A stretch of DNA of 64,000 bases. Source: Sphingobacterium detergens (GTDB lineage: Bacteria; Bacteroidota; Bacteroidia; Sphingobacteriales; Sphingobacteriaceae). The DNA is taken from positions 2,720,500 to 2,784,499 of the forward strand of contig NZ_RAPY01000001.1 of NCBI RefSeq assembly GCF_003610355.1, given 5' to 3'. This document shows, in pieces, positions 53,346-62,932 of this stretch. A program made the position numbers and the translations under genes. Position 1 is the first letter of the stretch. The number at the start of each line of letters is the position of its first letter. Below the pieces are notes generated by a model. That model was given only the letters and a program-made list of their open reading frames with translations, did not search any database and was not told the DNA's origin.

Positions 53346-55109
53346 TTATTTATACAAGGGTCCATATACCTGACATGCTCTATAGTCGCTGCCCTCGCTG
53401 TCCATTCCAAAAGCTCCCCATGCCGATGGCCGAAAGATTGCCTCCTGCGCAACATTATGCATATTGACAGGAATGCGTAACATCGCTGCCAACGTGATCA
53501 GATCTGCGCCGATATGCCCATAACTAATAGCGCCATGATTGGAACCCCAATTGGCCATAACGGCATATACACTAGAAAAATTAGCTTCTCCAGTCAAGCG
53601 TGGTACAAACCAGGTGGTTGGCCAGATTTTATCTGTGCGTTCATCCAATATACGATGGACATCTTCTGGCAGATCGATTGTCCATCCCTCAGCAATTTGC
53701 AAAACTGGCCCTACTCCCTTTATGAGATTGAGTCGGCACATGGTTACGGGCATTCCCCCCTCAGTGACAAACTTGGACGAAAAACCACCACCCCGCATAT
53801 AATCTCGATTGGAGGGGTAAAATGTCGTAGCCTTGAGACAGGCATCCACTTCTTTATCCGAAATTTCCCAATGTGGTTTCATTACAGGCTTGTCCCCAAG
53901 GCGCTGTTTCCCCGTACCATCAAGAGTCGCCGATCCGGAATTAATCAAGTGCAGAAATCCATCCGCAGCCCTTCCCTCCGGCTTCCAACCAGATACGCGC
54001 GCCACAGCCTCAGGACTCCAATAAGTCCGCACATCAGCAAAGATCTGCGCAGTATTGGTCAATAGATAATTAAACAGCATGGAAACCCCATTCAAGGCAT
54101 CATTTTCAGTAGCCACCAAATAAGGTGCACGTATGCCATTCCAATCAAATGACGAATTCAATAGTGCTTCGGAAAAATCACCATCCGGTAAGAAATCTGT
54201 CCATTGCCGTTGCCCCTGAAATCCAGCCAAGAGCGCATGGTGACCTTGTGCTTCTTCTCCATAGCCTTGATCGACAAGTCTTGGATTGCCGATCATGAGA
54301 TCACGCATAATCATCGTCATCTTGACAACAAACTCCCAATCCTGATCTTTCTCTTCGCGGCTTTTGACATTCTTTGGTTGATTAAAGTCTTCACCCTCTT
54401 GACAATGTTCACGCGTCCACTTTAATGCTAATTTAAACTCCTCCGGATCAAAAATATGCTGTTGTATCCGGCGCAAGATTTCTGAGGAATCCACATACTC
54501 ATTACGCATGCCCAGGTAACTTTGGAAAAAGTCAGCATCAACGATAGACCCCGCTATTCCCATCGAAACCGAACCGATAGCCAAATAAGATTTGCCCCGC
54601 ATAATTGCCACAGCTAATCCTGCTCTCGCAAAGGCCAGTAACTTCTCACGCACGTCCTCCGGTATATGCTGATCGCCCATGTCCTGTACATCCTTACCAT
54701 AGATCCCAAAGGCTGGTAAGCCCTTTTGATTATGAGCTGCCAACGTGGCTGCCAAGTATACTGCCCCGGGTCGTTCGGTACCATTAAAACCCCAAATTGC
54801 TTTGGGCAACAGGGGATTCATATCCATTGTTTCAGAACCATAACACCAACAGGGTGTGACAGAAAGTGATACACCGACATTCTCCCGCTCAAACTTATCG
54901 GCACAGTCTGCGGCTTCCTTTACACCACCAATACAGGTATCCGCGACAACGCAGACCACCGGTGTTCCATCTGGATATTTCAATTCAGCGTTAAACAAAG
55001 CCACCACAGCTTTAGCCATATTCATGGTTGTCTCTTCCAAAGATTCACGTATACCGCCCAGGCGACCATCGATAATAGGGCGAATACCAATTTTAGGATA
55101 TGTTTTCAT
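53346..55109 (-). CDS. fucI: L-fucose isomerase
   Basis: FucI converts L-fucose to L-fuculose in the cytosol with Mn2+, and often D-arabinose to D-ribulose. The 587 residues match E. coli FucI in length (591). [20 protein letters not shown] opens it, followed by [54 protein letters not shown] (metal-binding Glu), [19 protein letters not shown] (metal Asp) and [32 protein letters not shown] (metal His region). It begins 5 nt after the preceding lipoprotein gene. Confidence 0.96.
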   Translation of the reverse strand: MKTYPKIGIRPIIDGRLGGIRESLEETTMNMAKAVVALFNAELKYPDGTPVVCVVADTCIGGVKEAADCADKFERENVGVSLSVTPCWCYGSETMDMNPLLPKAIWGFNGTERPGAVYLAATLAAHNQKGLPAFGIYGKDVQDMGDQHIPEDVREKLLAFARAGLAVAIMRGKSYLAIGSVSMGIAGSIVDADFFQSYLGMRNEYVDSSEILRRIQQHIFDPEEFKLALKWTREHCQEGEDFNQPKNVKSREEKDQDWEFVVKMTMIMRDLMIGNPRLVDQGYGEEAQGHHALLAGFQGQRQWTDFLPDGDFSEALLNSSFDWNGIRAPYLVATENDALNGVSMLFNYLLTNTAQIFADVRTYWSPEAVARVSGWKPEGRAADGFLHLINSGSATLDGTGKQRLGDKPVMKPHWEISDKEVDACLKATTFYPSNRDYMRGGGFSSKFVTEGGMPVTMCRLNLIKGVGPVLQIAEGWTIDLPEDVHRILDERTDKIWPTTWFVPRLTGEANFSSVYAVMANWGSNHGAISYGHIGADLITLAAMLRIPVNMHNVAQEAIFRPSAWGAFGMDSEGSDYRACQVYGPLYK

Positions 55110-55114
55110 ATTTG

Positions 55115-56353
55115 TTACTTTTTAGGTTGACCAAAAATTGTTGAAACACGGGCGAGGGAGGTTCCTAGCACCTTCTCAGCAATTGTATTCAGCTCAGTTT
55201 TGTCCCCAGTAAAATGGAAGACACTATGATTGTGTACAATCTGTTCATTGGGAGGGATAAAAGCCGCCGGAGAAACACTTTCAATTTCATAAAAAGGTCC
55301 CATTTGCGTGCCGTCCGCTAACGGGCCGTCGTTATAAGCATTCATTGCATCACCTAGGAAAGGATCTTTTTTTGTCGTCCATTCCTGGTTTAGATAAGTA
55401 GCAGTATTAGCTACGTCAAAAAGGGTAATCGTAAGCACACCTTCATCAACAGCATAACTTCCGGCGATAGGTTTGGCGCGATGAGGTGGTATACCGAGTT
55501 TGCCTCTTGACAAACCATCAGCCTTAAAGTATAAAACGCCTTTTTCCATTGCAATCCGATCAGATTGAATCTCACCAAAGTAGTCTGTTGTGGCCACTTT
55601 ACCCTCAGCTTCTTCTTTATAGGGGATTAAAATCACGGTTTCCGGAGTCGGTGTAAACATATCTAAATTCCATATACAGGGCGCTCCGGTCTTTTTATCC
55701 CAGGTAAAATCACCTGTATTTCGCAAGCTATTGGTTGTTTTAAACCCAACAGATTTCACTTTATCCCCTAATACAATGGAAAGCATACCTTCGATCTCTT
55801 TGCGTTCCAATATCTCGACCTGACGGTTCACATTTATTTTGAACTGCGTCCCGGCATAGTTTTGCAGTTCCATATCCTTGGCGAGTCGCACACTTTTCGT
55901 GGAGGATGAAACCAAAGACCAACTTTCGGTGTCAATTGCTGCTGGGGTGCGCCAATGATCAAAGACCATCTCCTTTTTCGGTGCAAAAAACAAGGAAAAA
56001 GGCCCACCTTCTGGCCCAAGCCATAGCCGATCTTCACCACCATAAGCATTCATATGTGGATCAATAGCCTGATCAAAAGCTTTGTAGTTGATCCAGCCGA
56101 AGCTCTTCCCTCCCTGACCTTCTGCGGTAGAAGTAAACACTTTGCCTTGGTATTTGGGTGAAACAATAAGCTTCGCTTCACCTCCGGAAGCTGAAAGGAC
56201 AATCAGTTGCTGATCCCATTTTTGCAGAAAAGTGAGATCATCAGCGAAATTAGGTTTGCCCTTTTGCGCTTGTCCGGGTCCCTTGTTATTACCCTGACAG
56301 GCTGAGAACAATACGGAGAATATCATCATAGCTTTGAATAGTTTTGTTTTCAT
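55115..56353 (-). CDS. Lipoprotein of the fucose operon, unknown (DUF6786-like)
   Basis: The 412-residue product has a lipoprotein signal peptide with Cys19 (SVLFSAC), then a Gln/Gly/Lys linker and a globular part. [40 protein letters not shown], and [22 protein letters not shown] look like a galactose-mutarotase/beta-sandwich protein; it reminds me of the DUF6786 group, with moderate certainty. It is second in the operon, between the GH172 and fucI genes. A sugar-binding or epimerase role at the cell surface or in the periplasm is possible, but nothing is proven. Confidence 0.6.
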   Translation of the reverse strand: MKTKLFKAMMIFSVLFSACQGNNKGPGQAQKGKPNFADDLTFLQKWDQQLIVLSASGGEAKLIVSPKYQGKVFTSTAEGQGGKSFGWINYKAFDQAIDPHMNAYGGEDRLWLGPEGGPFSLFFAPKKEMVFDHWRTPAAIDTESWSLVSSSTKSVRLAKDMELQNYAGTQFKINVNRQVEILERKEIEGMLSIVLGDKVKSVGFKTTNSLRNTGDFTWDKKTGAPCIWNLDMFTPTPETVILIPYKEEAEGKVATTDYFGEIQSDRIAMEKGVLYFKADGLSRGKLGIPPHRAKPIAGSYAVDEGVLTITLFDVANTATYLNQEWTTKKDPFLGDAMNAYNDGPLADGTQMGPFYEIESVSPAAFIPPNEQIVHNHSVFHFTGDKTELNTIAEKVLGTSLARVSTIFGQPKK

Positions 56354-56364
56354 GGTTCCGAACT

Positions 56365-57513
56365 TTAATTGATTTCTATCCCATTCTTTCCTGGAAGTGG
56401 CTTAAATTTGCCGTGAGGCTCTGTCTGGTACCAGTAAGCCACCGAAATAATATCAGATTTCTGCGGCAGATACCGGTCTTCGGACCGCCAGCCCAAATCT
56501 TGAACGGTTACCTTTAGGTCACCGTCAAAACGTACAGGATCCAGAATATGCCAACGGTACATTCCAAATCGCTGCTGCGAATCATATATGCCATCCGGAC
56601 GGATTACTTGATGTAGACCAGCATAAGGTGTAGTAAATTCCTGATATCTACGCGTTTCTTTGTTTTCAAAATTATAAGATCCACAGAAGTAGTCTTCTAA
56701 GCCCGTGGTGACGATCGTAGCAAACTCTTTATCGCCATCGAGAAAGAACTTGACTTCACCTTCACCCCACCAGCCCGTATTGTTAACACCAACAGCTAAA
56801 TAGGTTCCAACATAATGTCCTTTCCCTTTTACACCGTCCAGAATGGTATGTAAGGCACCTTCCGTAGGGTGAGATCTTCGGTATTGCGCATGGAAATACG
56901 CTTCATCATGACCAACTTCTGTCTCGGCATAATTGACTTGATAATAGAGAACCATGGGATGAATACTGACATTTTCCATTGTTATCTTGCATTTTTTTCG
57001 AAAAGGCATCTGCCAATAGGAGTTAAAAGCACTACCCGGATTGACCGTCATCGCGAGCGAATTTAAAGGGGCGTATTTATTCCAGCCCATTCCAAAAAAG
57101 GCTCCGACAGGTGCTTCAACCGAAGGCTCTGTCTCCCCATCCCAATAAAACCGGATAATGGATTGACTCCAGTTGCCTGTCGGTGTCATCCAGATGTGCT
57201 GAATAATCCCCGATCCATCTATTTCAGCCAGCGTAAATGTCTCCCCGGCACCGATATGGACATAAGGATTAACTTTCCATCCCACGCCGAGCTCTCGGGC
57301 AGCTTTGGAAGCATTTGCCTGGTTACGTACTGCTTCCTTTTCATTGGGGACAGCCATTCCACCTTTACCTTTTCCACCGCTAAAGTTTTCAGGACTGATT
57401 GACCTTGTTTTAGCATTCGATAGTTTCGATAGATTACCTAATCCATTTGAATTTTGAGCGAAAGATGTATAACCGAACAGGACTACACACCATAAAAACA
57501 TGAATCTTTTCAT
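56365..57513 (-). CDS. DUF2961 / GH172-family secreted glycosidase
   Basis: The 382-residue product has a signal peptide ending TSFAQ. IQHIWMTPTGNWSQSIIRFYWDGETEPSVEAPVGAFFGMG is the DUF2961 core (quoted in parts: FYWDGETEPSVEAP), followed by NSYWQMPFRKKCKIT, and TGLEDYFCGSYNF, whose Glu is among the conserved acidic residues. DUF2961 is the basis of CAZy GH172, whose known members act on fructofuranosides and arabinofuranosides. It is the first gene of the eight-gene operon, behind two palindromic operators, and probably acts on the same glycan as the fucosidase. Confidence 0.78.
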   Translation of the reverse strand: MKRFMFLWCVVLFGYTSFAQNSNGLGNLSKLSNAKTRSISPENFSGGKGKGGMAVPNEKEAVRNQANASKAARELGVGWKVNPYVHIGAGETFTLAEIDGSGIIQHIWMTPTGNWSQSIIRFYWDGETEPSVEAPVGAFFGMGWNKYAPLNSLAMTVNPGSAFNSYWQMPFRKKCKITMENVSIHPMVLYYQVNYAETEVGHDEAYFHAQYRRSHPTEGALHTILDGVKGKGHYVGTYLAVGVNNTGWWGEGEVKFFLDGDKEFATIVTTGLEDYFCGSYNFENKETRRYQEFTTPYAGLHQVIRPDGIYDSQQRFGMYRWHILDPVRFDGDLKVTVQDLGWRSEDRYLPQKSDIISVAYWYQTEPHGKFKPLPGKNGIEIN

Positions 57514-57734
57514 ATACTGTAATTGATTATCTTATTGATTGTATATTTTAAACAGTACAAATGAGTGTGTTACACGCTCTTTCCCATCAGTAAGATGGAG
57601 CATTTCCTATTTAAAAATTACATTCAATTGTGTAATAAAATTGAAATTTTAACTATGGACGGTTTATAATCCATGTAATATTTATTTGGAATTTATTTTA
57701 TATAATCAGTTCTGTAGGATCTTTTTACCTTTAA

Positions 57735-57750
57735 AGCTTAAACGTTTAAA
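57735..57750. promoter_or_regulatory. LacI-type operator 1 of the fucose operon
   Basis: AGCTTAAACGTTTAAA contains the perfect palindrome TTAAACGTTTAA. It matches the site before susC at 15 of 16 bases. Confidence 0.7.
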
Positions 57751-57823
57751 CAAAAAGGGCAAAAAAAAGCAAAAGGATCCGCTAGTTTATCTTCAGTTTA
57801 TAATTATCAGTTATACAAGTATA

Positions 57824-57839
57824 AGCTTAATCGATTAAA
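57824..57839. promoter_or_regulatory. LacI-type operator 2 of the fucose operon
   Basis: AGCTTAATCGATTAAA contains the perfect palindrome TTAATCGATTAA. It lies 89 bp from operator 1, a distance compatible with looping, next to a -7-like box. Confidence 0.7.
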
Positions 57840-57971
57840 TAAACAAAATAAAATTTATATTTTTTTTTATTAACATCAAAATCCTCAGTAGATTAGGTGT
57901 AAAATCGGCCTTATTTGTATATTTTCACGGTCTTGGGCATTCCACCTATCATCAGCGGATATAAAAACAAA

Positions 57972-58000
57972 AAAGTCGGAAGAGTAGTTCTTCCGACTTT
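57972..58000 (-). terminator. Terminator of the dehydrogenase gene
   Basis: AAAGTCGGAAGA (57972-57983) and its complement (57989-58000) form a 12-bp stem with loop GTAGT. On the minus strand TTTTTTGTTTTT-like sequence follows. Confidence 0.85.
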
Positions 58001-58088
58001 AACAGGCACAGCCCTATTTTCTTATCGCACGTAGCTCATTAGAGCCTGGCTAAACACGATGCTTCAAGTTTCTTATTTTTACTGGATA

Positions 58089-58877
58089 TTATTCCGCAAT
58101 AATGGAACGGTCCAAATGCACATAACCACCATCAACATGGATCAATTGGCCTGTTGTATGGCTTGACTTGTCAGATAGCAAGAATACGGTTGTATCTGCA
58201 ATTTCCTCAGCCGTAGTCATGCGATTTTCTAAAGGAATACGATCGGTAATCTTTTTTAATATTTCCTCGGGATTTGGCAAAGTCTGGATCCAGGTATCGT
58301 ATTGAGGAGTGGCGCATTCAGCAACAACAATAGCATTTACACGGATTGAATAAGGCAATAGTTCTACAGCCCATTCGCGTGTCAATGCATTTCGCCCGCC
58401 ATTGGACGCAGCATAAGCTGATGTATTGCCCTGTCCGGTTTCTCCGGTTTTGGAAGATATATTAACAATACTTCCTTTAGATGCTTTCAATGCATCCAAT
58501 GCATGATGCGCCATTAAATAATAATGGATCAGGTTTTTATGTAATGAAGCTACGAATTTCGCATAATCACCAGATGCCAAACCCACCCCATCATTCTGTC
58601 CCGCGTTATTCACCAAGCCGTCTATACGACCATAAACCTCAAGTGTCTTTTGTACTGCTTTTTCACAATCTTCAGGTTTGGACAATTCGGCTTCGATACA
58701 CAAAGCATCAATACCAAACTGTTTCACTTCTTCCTTGACTTTCTCATTGTCGGCCTGCTTACGTCCTACAATAACAGGAATAGCCTGCTCCTTGGCCAAA
58801 GCATGCACTACAGCGCGCCCTATCCCTTTTGCACCACCTGTAACAATAACTACTTTATCTTTTAAATGAAGATCCAT
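58089..58877 (-). CDS. Short-chain dehydrogenase, possible L-fucose dehydrogenase, Lys-lacking
   Basis: The 262-residue product has the Rossmann motif TGGAKGIG at 13-20, NNAG at 90-93 and the catalytic Ser around 141-142. The Y-x-x-x-K motif reads Y155-A-A-S-N159: the catalytic lysine is replaced by asparagine (codon AAT), although RNALTREWAVEL continues as in active enzymes. The C-terminus (GQLIHVDGGYVHLDRS) is normal. By context it would oxidise L-fucose to L-fuconolactone, the first step of the oxidative route. The altered motif means either a changed mechanism or another role. It may be transcribed separately, as a hairpin lies upstream at 59013-59053. Confidence 0.75.
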   Translation of the reverse strand: MDLHLKDKVVIVTGGAKGIGRAVVHALAKEQAIPVIVGRKQADNEKVKEEVKQFGIDALCIEAELSKPEDCEKAVQKTLEVYGRIDGLVNNAGQNDGVGLASGDYAKFVASLHKNLIHYYLMAHHALDALKASKGSIVNISSKTGETGQGNTSAYAASNGGRNALTREWAVELLPYSIRVNAIVVAECATPQYDTWIQTLPNPEEILKKITDRIPLENRMTTAEEIADTTVFLLSDKSSHTTGQLIHVDGGYVHLDRSIIAE

Positions 58878-59012
58878 AATAATTTTATTGAATTGTATGT
58901 TTCATTGATGAGTGTCTGTTTTCTACATCAACGAACTCGTTTCACTGGTTATTGATTAAAGCTTATCCTAACAGCAGCGAGTTGATTAGACTCGATTTAT
59001 CTGCCATGAAAG

Positions 59013-59053
59013 GACTTCAGTATGCATTCTTCCCTTTCATACATACTGAAGTC
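59013..59053 (-). terminator. Possible terminator of the fuconate unit
   Basis: GACTTCAGTATG and CATACTGAAGTC form a perfect 12-bp stem with a 17-nt loop, directly after the lactonase gene. On the minus strand only a weak T run (CCTTTC) follows, so termination may be partial. Confidence 0.5.
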
Positions 59054-59057
59054 TTTT

Positions 59058-59885
59058 TTATAGATTATATACACGTATGGCATTCTCAGCCCAAAACGCA
59101 TTTTTTTCCTTTTCTGTAAAGTCGCCCAACTTGTCTTCCACTATAGCGAGACTTTCCTCATAGGAGGCCGCTAACAGGCATACAGGCCAGTCCGATCCAA
59201 ACATAATCCTTTCTTTTCCAAAACGTAGGAAAATATGGTCGAGATACTGTTTGAAATCATCCAACTTCCAGCTGGTCCAATCTGCCTCTGTAGCCAGTCC
59301 GGACACTTTACAGACCACATTTGAAAAGGCAGCAAGTTTATCGATAAACGCAGCCCACTCATCAAACTCCCTTGATTTAATCGGAGGTTTGGCAATATGA
59401 TCCAGTACAAATTGAAGGTTTGGATTTTGCTGAACACATTGTAATGTAGCCTCATAATGACGCGGACGGATCAGTAAATCGTAGGTATAGCCAAACTCGG
59501 CCAATGCTTTTAACCCATTCAACACAGCTGGTCGAATCAGAAAATCTGGGTCCAACTCTCCCTCAACAATGTGTCGGAAGCCTTTGATCACCGGTAGTTC
59601 TTTATAACTTGTCAACTGCTGTTCAATATCGTCGGCCTGAAGGTCAATCCATCCAACTACACCCTTTATAAAGGGGTGGCTTTTGGACAGCTGAACCAAA
59701 TAATTCGTTTCCGCGTCAGATTGATCAGCCTGAACGGCCACACTACCTGCAAATCCATTTCGTTCCAATACAAACTGAATATCCAATGGTGTGAAATCTC
59801 GTTTAATAACGAGCATCTCGTCTGTAATCCAACTGTCTCTCACAGGATCGAATTGCCAAAAATGCTGATGGGTATCTATGCGCAT
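59058..59885 (-). CDS. Amidohydrolase, probable L-fucono-1,5-lactonase
   Basis: I choose ATG 59885 (MRIDTHQHFWQFDP), since the open frame upstream runs into the FAH-family gene. The 275-residue TIM-barrel protein has the metal-binding DTHQHFW at 4-10, VQADQSDAETNYLV, LLIRPRHYEA, FVLDHIAKPPI, VVCKVSGL and FGSDWPVCL, the pattern of the cog3618 lactonases that open L-fucono-1,5-lactone and related sugar lactones. The reaction gives L-fuconate. It is the last gene of a unit behind the FAH gene (25-nt gap). Confidence 0.85.
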   Translation of the reverse strand: MRIDTHQHFWQFDPVRDSWITDEMLVIKRDFTPLDIQFVLERNGFAGSVAVQADQSDAETNYLVQLSKSHPFIKGVVGWIDLQADDIEQQLTSYKELPVIKGFRHIVEGELDPDFLIRPAVLNGLKALAEFGYTYDLLIRPRHYEATLQCVQQNPNLQFVLDHIAKPPIKSREFDEWAAFIDKLAAFSNVVCKVSGLATEADWTSWKLDDFKQYLDHIFLRFGKERIMFGSDWPVCLLAASYEESLAIVEDKLGDFTEKEKNAFWAENAIRVYNL

Positions 59886-59910
59886 AATAAAACCTAAAAT
59901 AGGAGATAAA

Positions 59911-60768
59911 TTAATTTTTTGAATAAGCAACCACAGTCTGACGTGATTCGCCAAGTCCATCTGCACCCAATTCAATCACATCACCAGGTTTTAAGTAAAT
60001 AGGAGGATTAAATCCAAGACCTACACCCGCAGGAGTTCCTGTTGAAATCACATCTCCTGGCAATAGGGTCATAAATCGAGACACATAAGAAACAACATGT
60101 GCAATTGAAAATATTAAATCTTTGGTATTTCCATCCTGATAGGTTTTACCATTAACTTTCAACCAGATACGTACATTGTTAATATCCTTGATTTCCTCTT
60201 TCGTGGCCATAAATGGTCCCATAGGCGCAAATGTATCACAGCCCTTTCCTTTATCCCAGGTTCCGCCGCGTTCCAGTTGATACTCACGTTCAGATACGTC
60301 ATTGTGAAGTACATAACCTGCAACATAATCCAAAGCCTCATTTTCGGCTACATAAGAAGCTTTTTTACCAATTACAATACAAAATTCCACTTCCCAATCC
60401 GTCTTTACAGAGTCTTTAGGAATCATCACATTATCGTATGGTCCTATTAATGAAGTAGTGGATTTCATAAAAATAATAGGTTCCGCAGGAATCGGTGCAT
60501 TTGTTTCCTTGGCATGATCCATATAATTCAGTCCGATACAAACTATTTTAGATGGACGGGCAAAAGGTGCTCCGATACGCTCGTCTTGTGGGATTTCAGT
60601 CAGTTTACCTGTATTGGCTTTGACAAATTCCTCTAAACGAGCCAAGCCATCCTCCGCAAAAAATTGCTCATTGTAATCACCACCAAATGCACTTACATCG
60701 TAGTTTACTCCGTCAACCTGAACTCCAATCTTCTCTTTGCCAAAGGCTCCAAAACGTATTAATTTCAT
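59911..60768 (-). CDS. FAH-family hydrolase, probable 2,4-diketo-3-deoxy-L-fuconate hydrolase
   Basis: The 285-residue product has the fumarylacetoacetate hydrolase fold: VCIGLNYMDHAKETN, PIIFMKSTTSLIGP, DWEVEFCIVIGKKA with metal-binding Glu residues, GYVLHNDVSEREYQ with the metal-binding Asp, and ISTGTPAGVGLGFNPPIYLKPGD. Close family members split 2,4-diketo-3-deoxy sugar acids, here to pyruvate and L-lactate. It is flanked by the dehydrogenase that would make its substrate and by the lactonase gene. Confidence 0.85.
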   Translation of the reverse strand: MKLIRFGAFGKEKIGVQVDGVNYDVSAFGGDYNEQFFAEDGLARLEEFVKANTGKLTEIPQDERIGAPFARPSKIVCIGLNYMDHAKETNAPIPAEPIIFMKSTTSLIGPYDNVMIPKDSVKTDWEVEFCIVIGKKASYVAENEALDYVAGYVLHNDVSEREYQLERGGTWDKGKGCDTFAPMGPFMATKEEIKDINNVRIWLKVNGKTYQDGNTKDLIFSIAHVVSYVSRFMTLLPGDVISTGTPAGVGLGFNPPIYLKPGDVIELGADGLGESRQTVVAYSKN

Positions 60769-60830
60769 ATTTTTTTATATTTGAGATATGAGATAGTAGA
60801 TATGAGAATCTAATGTCTCAAATCTAACAT

Positions 60831-61595
60831 TTAGTTATTCAATTTAATAAAACCACCATCGATAGGATAGTCATTTCCTGTAATAAACCCTGCGTCGTCG
60901 CTACAAAGGAAAAGTGCCAGTTTAGCAATTTCCTCGGGTTGTGCCATACGACCTATTGGTTGACTTGCAGACAACTTTTCAAACATTTCAGCCTCTTTAC
61001 CAGGATAGTTCTTCGCGATAAAACCATCTACAAAAGGGGTATGTACACGCGCTGGCGAGATACTGTTGCAACGGATACCGAAAGCCATGTAATCACGTGC
61101 TACCGACAAAGACATTGCATAGATCGCACCTTTACTCATGGAATAGGCAAAACGATCCGTAATTCCCACCCACGCTGCAATCGAAGCGAGATTAAGGATA
61201 GCACCTGAACCTTGTGCTTTCATGATCGGTACAATAGCATATAACGCATTGTAGGCACCTTTCACATTCACATTAAAAACGCGTTCAAAGTCTTCGGATT
61301 TACAATTTTCCAAATTGCCAACGTGAGCAATGCCAGCATTATTCACTAAAATATCAATTTTCCCGATATTTTGAGCTATGCCGATAATTTCCTCTTGATC
61401 GGTTACATTACAACGATTGAATACAGCCTGCCCACCTAGAGCCAAAATTTCCGCTACTACAGCATTCCCACCTTCTTCATTTAAATCCAGAATGTGGACT
61501 TTCGCTCCTTCTGTAGCAAATTGCACACTGATAGCACGACCAATCCCACTACCACCGCCTGTAATAACAGCTACTTTTTGTTCTAATTTTCCCAT
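60831..61595 (-). CDS. Short-chain dehydrogenase, probable 2-keto-3-deoxy-L-fuconate dehydrogenase
   Basis: The 254-residue cytosolic enzyme has an intact SDR set: TGGGSGIG at 12-19, NNAG, Ser138, and Y151-S-M-S-K155. The C-terminal GNDYPIDGGFIKLN closes the substrate loop. SARVHTPFVDGFIAKNYPGKE-type residues near 180-200 resemble L-KDF dehydrogenase of the oxidative fucose pathway. It would oxidise 2-keto-3-deoxy-L-fuconate with NAD+. It starts 2 nt after the fucosidase stop and precedes the FAH gene by 62 nt. Confidence 0.82.
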   Translation of the reverse strand: MGKLEQKVAVITGGGSGIGRAISVQFATEGAKVHILDLNEEGGNAVVAEILALGGQAVFNRCNVTDQEEIIGIAQNIGKIDILVNNAGIAHVGNLENCKSEDFERVFNVNVKGAYNALYAIVPIMKAQGSGAILNLASIAAWVGITDRFAYSMSKGAIYAMSLSVARDYMAFGIRCNSISPARVHTPFVDGFIAKNYPGKEAEMFEKLSASQPIGRMAQPEEIAKLALFLCSDDAGFITGNDYPIDGGFIKLNN

Positions 61596-61597
61596 TG

Positions 61598-62911
61598 TTA
61601 TTTAATTGTTAGTGTTAAAACTAGATCTGCCTCGTCAGTCGATGCCGGCAAATCCAGTCGTAAACTATTATCTTTATTACTAAATTTAATGTCCTTATTG
61701 CCGATAAATGTCTTTACTTTCTTCACCTGATAAGGAAGCTTGGCAATATACAATTCCTTCTTTTCAGGTTTAAGGATATGCAAGTATACCTGATTTCCTT
61801 TTCTAGTCAACGCATAATCATCCGTAGGTGGTACCCCTCCCGCTTCAGTTCCATAGATAGTCTCGCCATAAACAGCTAGCCATTTACCAAGATCTTTTAA
61901 GCGATCTTGTTGATAGTCCTGAATCTCGCCATTCGGCATCGGTCCCACATTGAGTAACAGGTTTGAACCATGTCCTGCAGCTTTAACCAAGTAAGTCAAT
62001 ACCTCTCTAAACGATTTACGTGTCCTATCTTTTAATTCAAAGCCCCAAGATCCAGCAATGGTGCCACAAACCTCTTTGGGCAATTTACCCACATCATGTG
62101 CACTTGTCCCAAATCCTGTGGTATTTTCTCCGGGTAGATCACGTTCAAACATCTGAAAGTCCTCTCCTTCAAAAGGAGCTAAATGATGATTATTCCCCAC
62201 CAAACATTGTGGCTGCAACTTATGGATCAACTCATAGATTTCTTTAAAATGCCAATCTTCTTTAGGTTTGTCCCAATGACCATCAAACCAAATTCCATCA
62301 ACTTGACCATAGCTTGTAAGAAGCTCAGTCAACTGACTTTTCATAAATTGGACATAATGATTCCAATCACCTTTTGTAGAATCACGCCCAGCGATGCCAC
62401 CTCCTGTTTTACCTGCAGGTAGGTAATCATTGCGGTTCCAATCCAAAAGCGAGTAATAAAACATGACTTTTATTCCTTCTGCATGACATGCTGCGACCAA
62501 CTCTTTGACGATATCGCGTTTGAATGGCGATTTTTTCACGATGTTATAATCCGAAGTTTGGCTATTCCACATGGCGAAACCATCGTGGTGCCTTGTCGTG
62601 AATGTAATATATTTTGCCCCAGCTTGTTTAAATAATTTAGCCCATTCTTTTGCATCAAAAGAAATAGGATTAAAAAATTTAGGCAAGAGTGCATACTCAT
62701 CCAAGCTGATGTTCTGATTATTCATGACCCACTCACCATCCCCCAACACACTATAGACACCCCAATGGATAAAGACTCCGAATCGGGATTGTTCAAACCA
62801 TTCCCTATTTTTTAAATTTTCAGGACTTGGCTGGTACTGTTGTTGGCTATAACCATAAGAAAATGATCCTATGAGTAAGGCCAAACTGCAGATGACATGT
62901 TTTAATTTCAT
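61598..62911 (-). CDS. Alpha-L-fucosidase (GH29), secreted
   Basis: The enzyme releases L-fucose from glycans in the periplasm or outside the cell. The 437-residue product has a signal peptide (ending SYGYSQ) and the GH29 pattern: WFEQSRFGVFIHWGVYSV, YITFTTRHHDGFAMWNS, and GIWFDGHWD with the predicted nucleophile Asp210. GSWGFELKDR and SNLLLNVGPMPNGEIQ complete the barrel, and a C-terminal beta domain follows. It sits inside the oxidative-pathway operon, 21 nt after the dehydratase gene. Confidence 0.95.
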   Translation of the reverse strand: MKLKHVICSLALLIGSFSYGYSQQQYQPSPENLKNREWFEQSRFGVFIHWGVYSVLGDGEWVMNNQNISLDEYALLPKFFNPISFDAKEWAKLFKQAGAKYITFTTRHHDGFAMWNSQTSDYNIVKKSPFKRDIVKELVAACHAEGIKVMFYYSLLDWNRNDYLPAGKTGGGIAGRDSTKGDWNHYVQFMKSQLTELLTSYGQVDGIWFDGHWDKPKEDWHFKEIYELIHKLQPQCLVGNNHHLAPFEGEDFQMFERDLPGENTTGFGTSAHDVGKLPKEVCGTIAGSWGFELKDRTRKSFREVLTYLVKAAGHGSNLLLNVGPMPNGEIQDYQQDRLKDLGKWLAVYGETIYGTEAGGVPPTDDYALTRKGNQVYLHILKPEKKELYIAKLPYQVKKVKTFIGNKDIKFSNKDNSLRLDLPASTDEADLVLTLTIK

Positions 62912-62932
62912 TATGTTCGATTTTTTGGTTAT

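Larger units (their letters stand above)
57514..57971. other. Regulatory region of the fucose operon
   Basis: This AT-rich stretch has no gene. It holds two LacI-type operators (57735-57750 and 57824-57839), a -7-like TTATTTTG on the minus strand near 57842-57849, and about 230 nt of probable leader before the GH172 gene. Confidence 0.6.

Noticed and set aside
58944-58965. A sequence resembling the AGCTTAAWCGWTTAAA operator (GATTAAAGCTTATCC) upstream of the dehydrogenase at 58089
   Set aside because: The half-sites are in a different order and spacing, and there is no central CG. I do not count it as a site.
59886-59975. Longer N-terminus for the lactonase
   Set aside because: It would overlap the FAH gene; the metal-binding DTHQHFW motif is always close to the true N-terminus in this family.
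60780-60822. TTTGAGA/TCTCAAA pairing and GATATGAGA direct repeats between the FAH and SDR genes
   Set aside because: Short, with a long loop and in low-complexity sequence; could be chance and lacks a T run.
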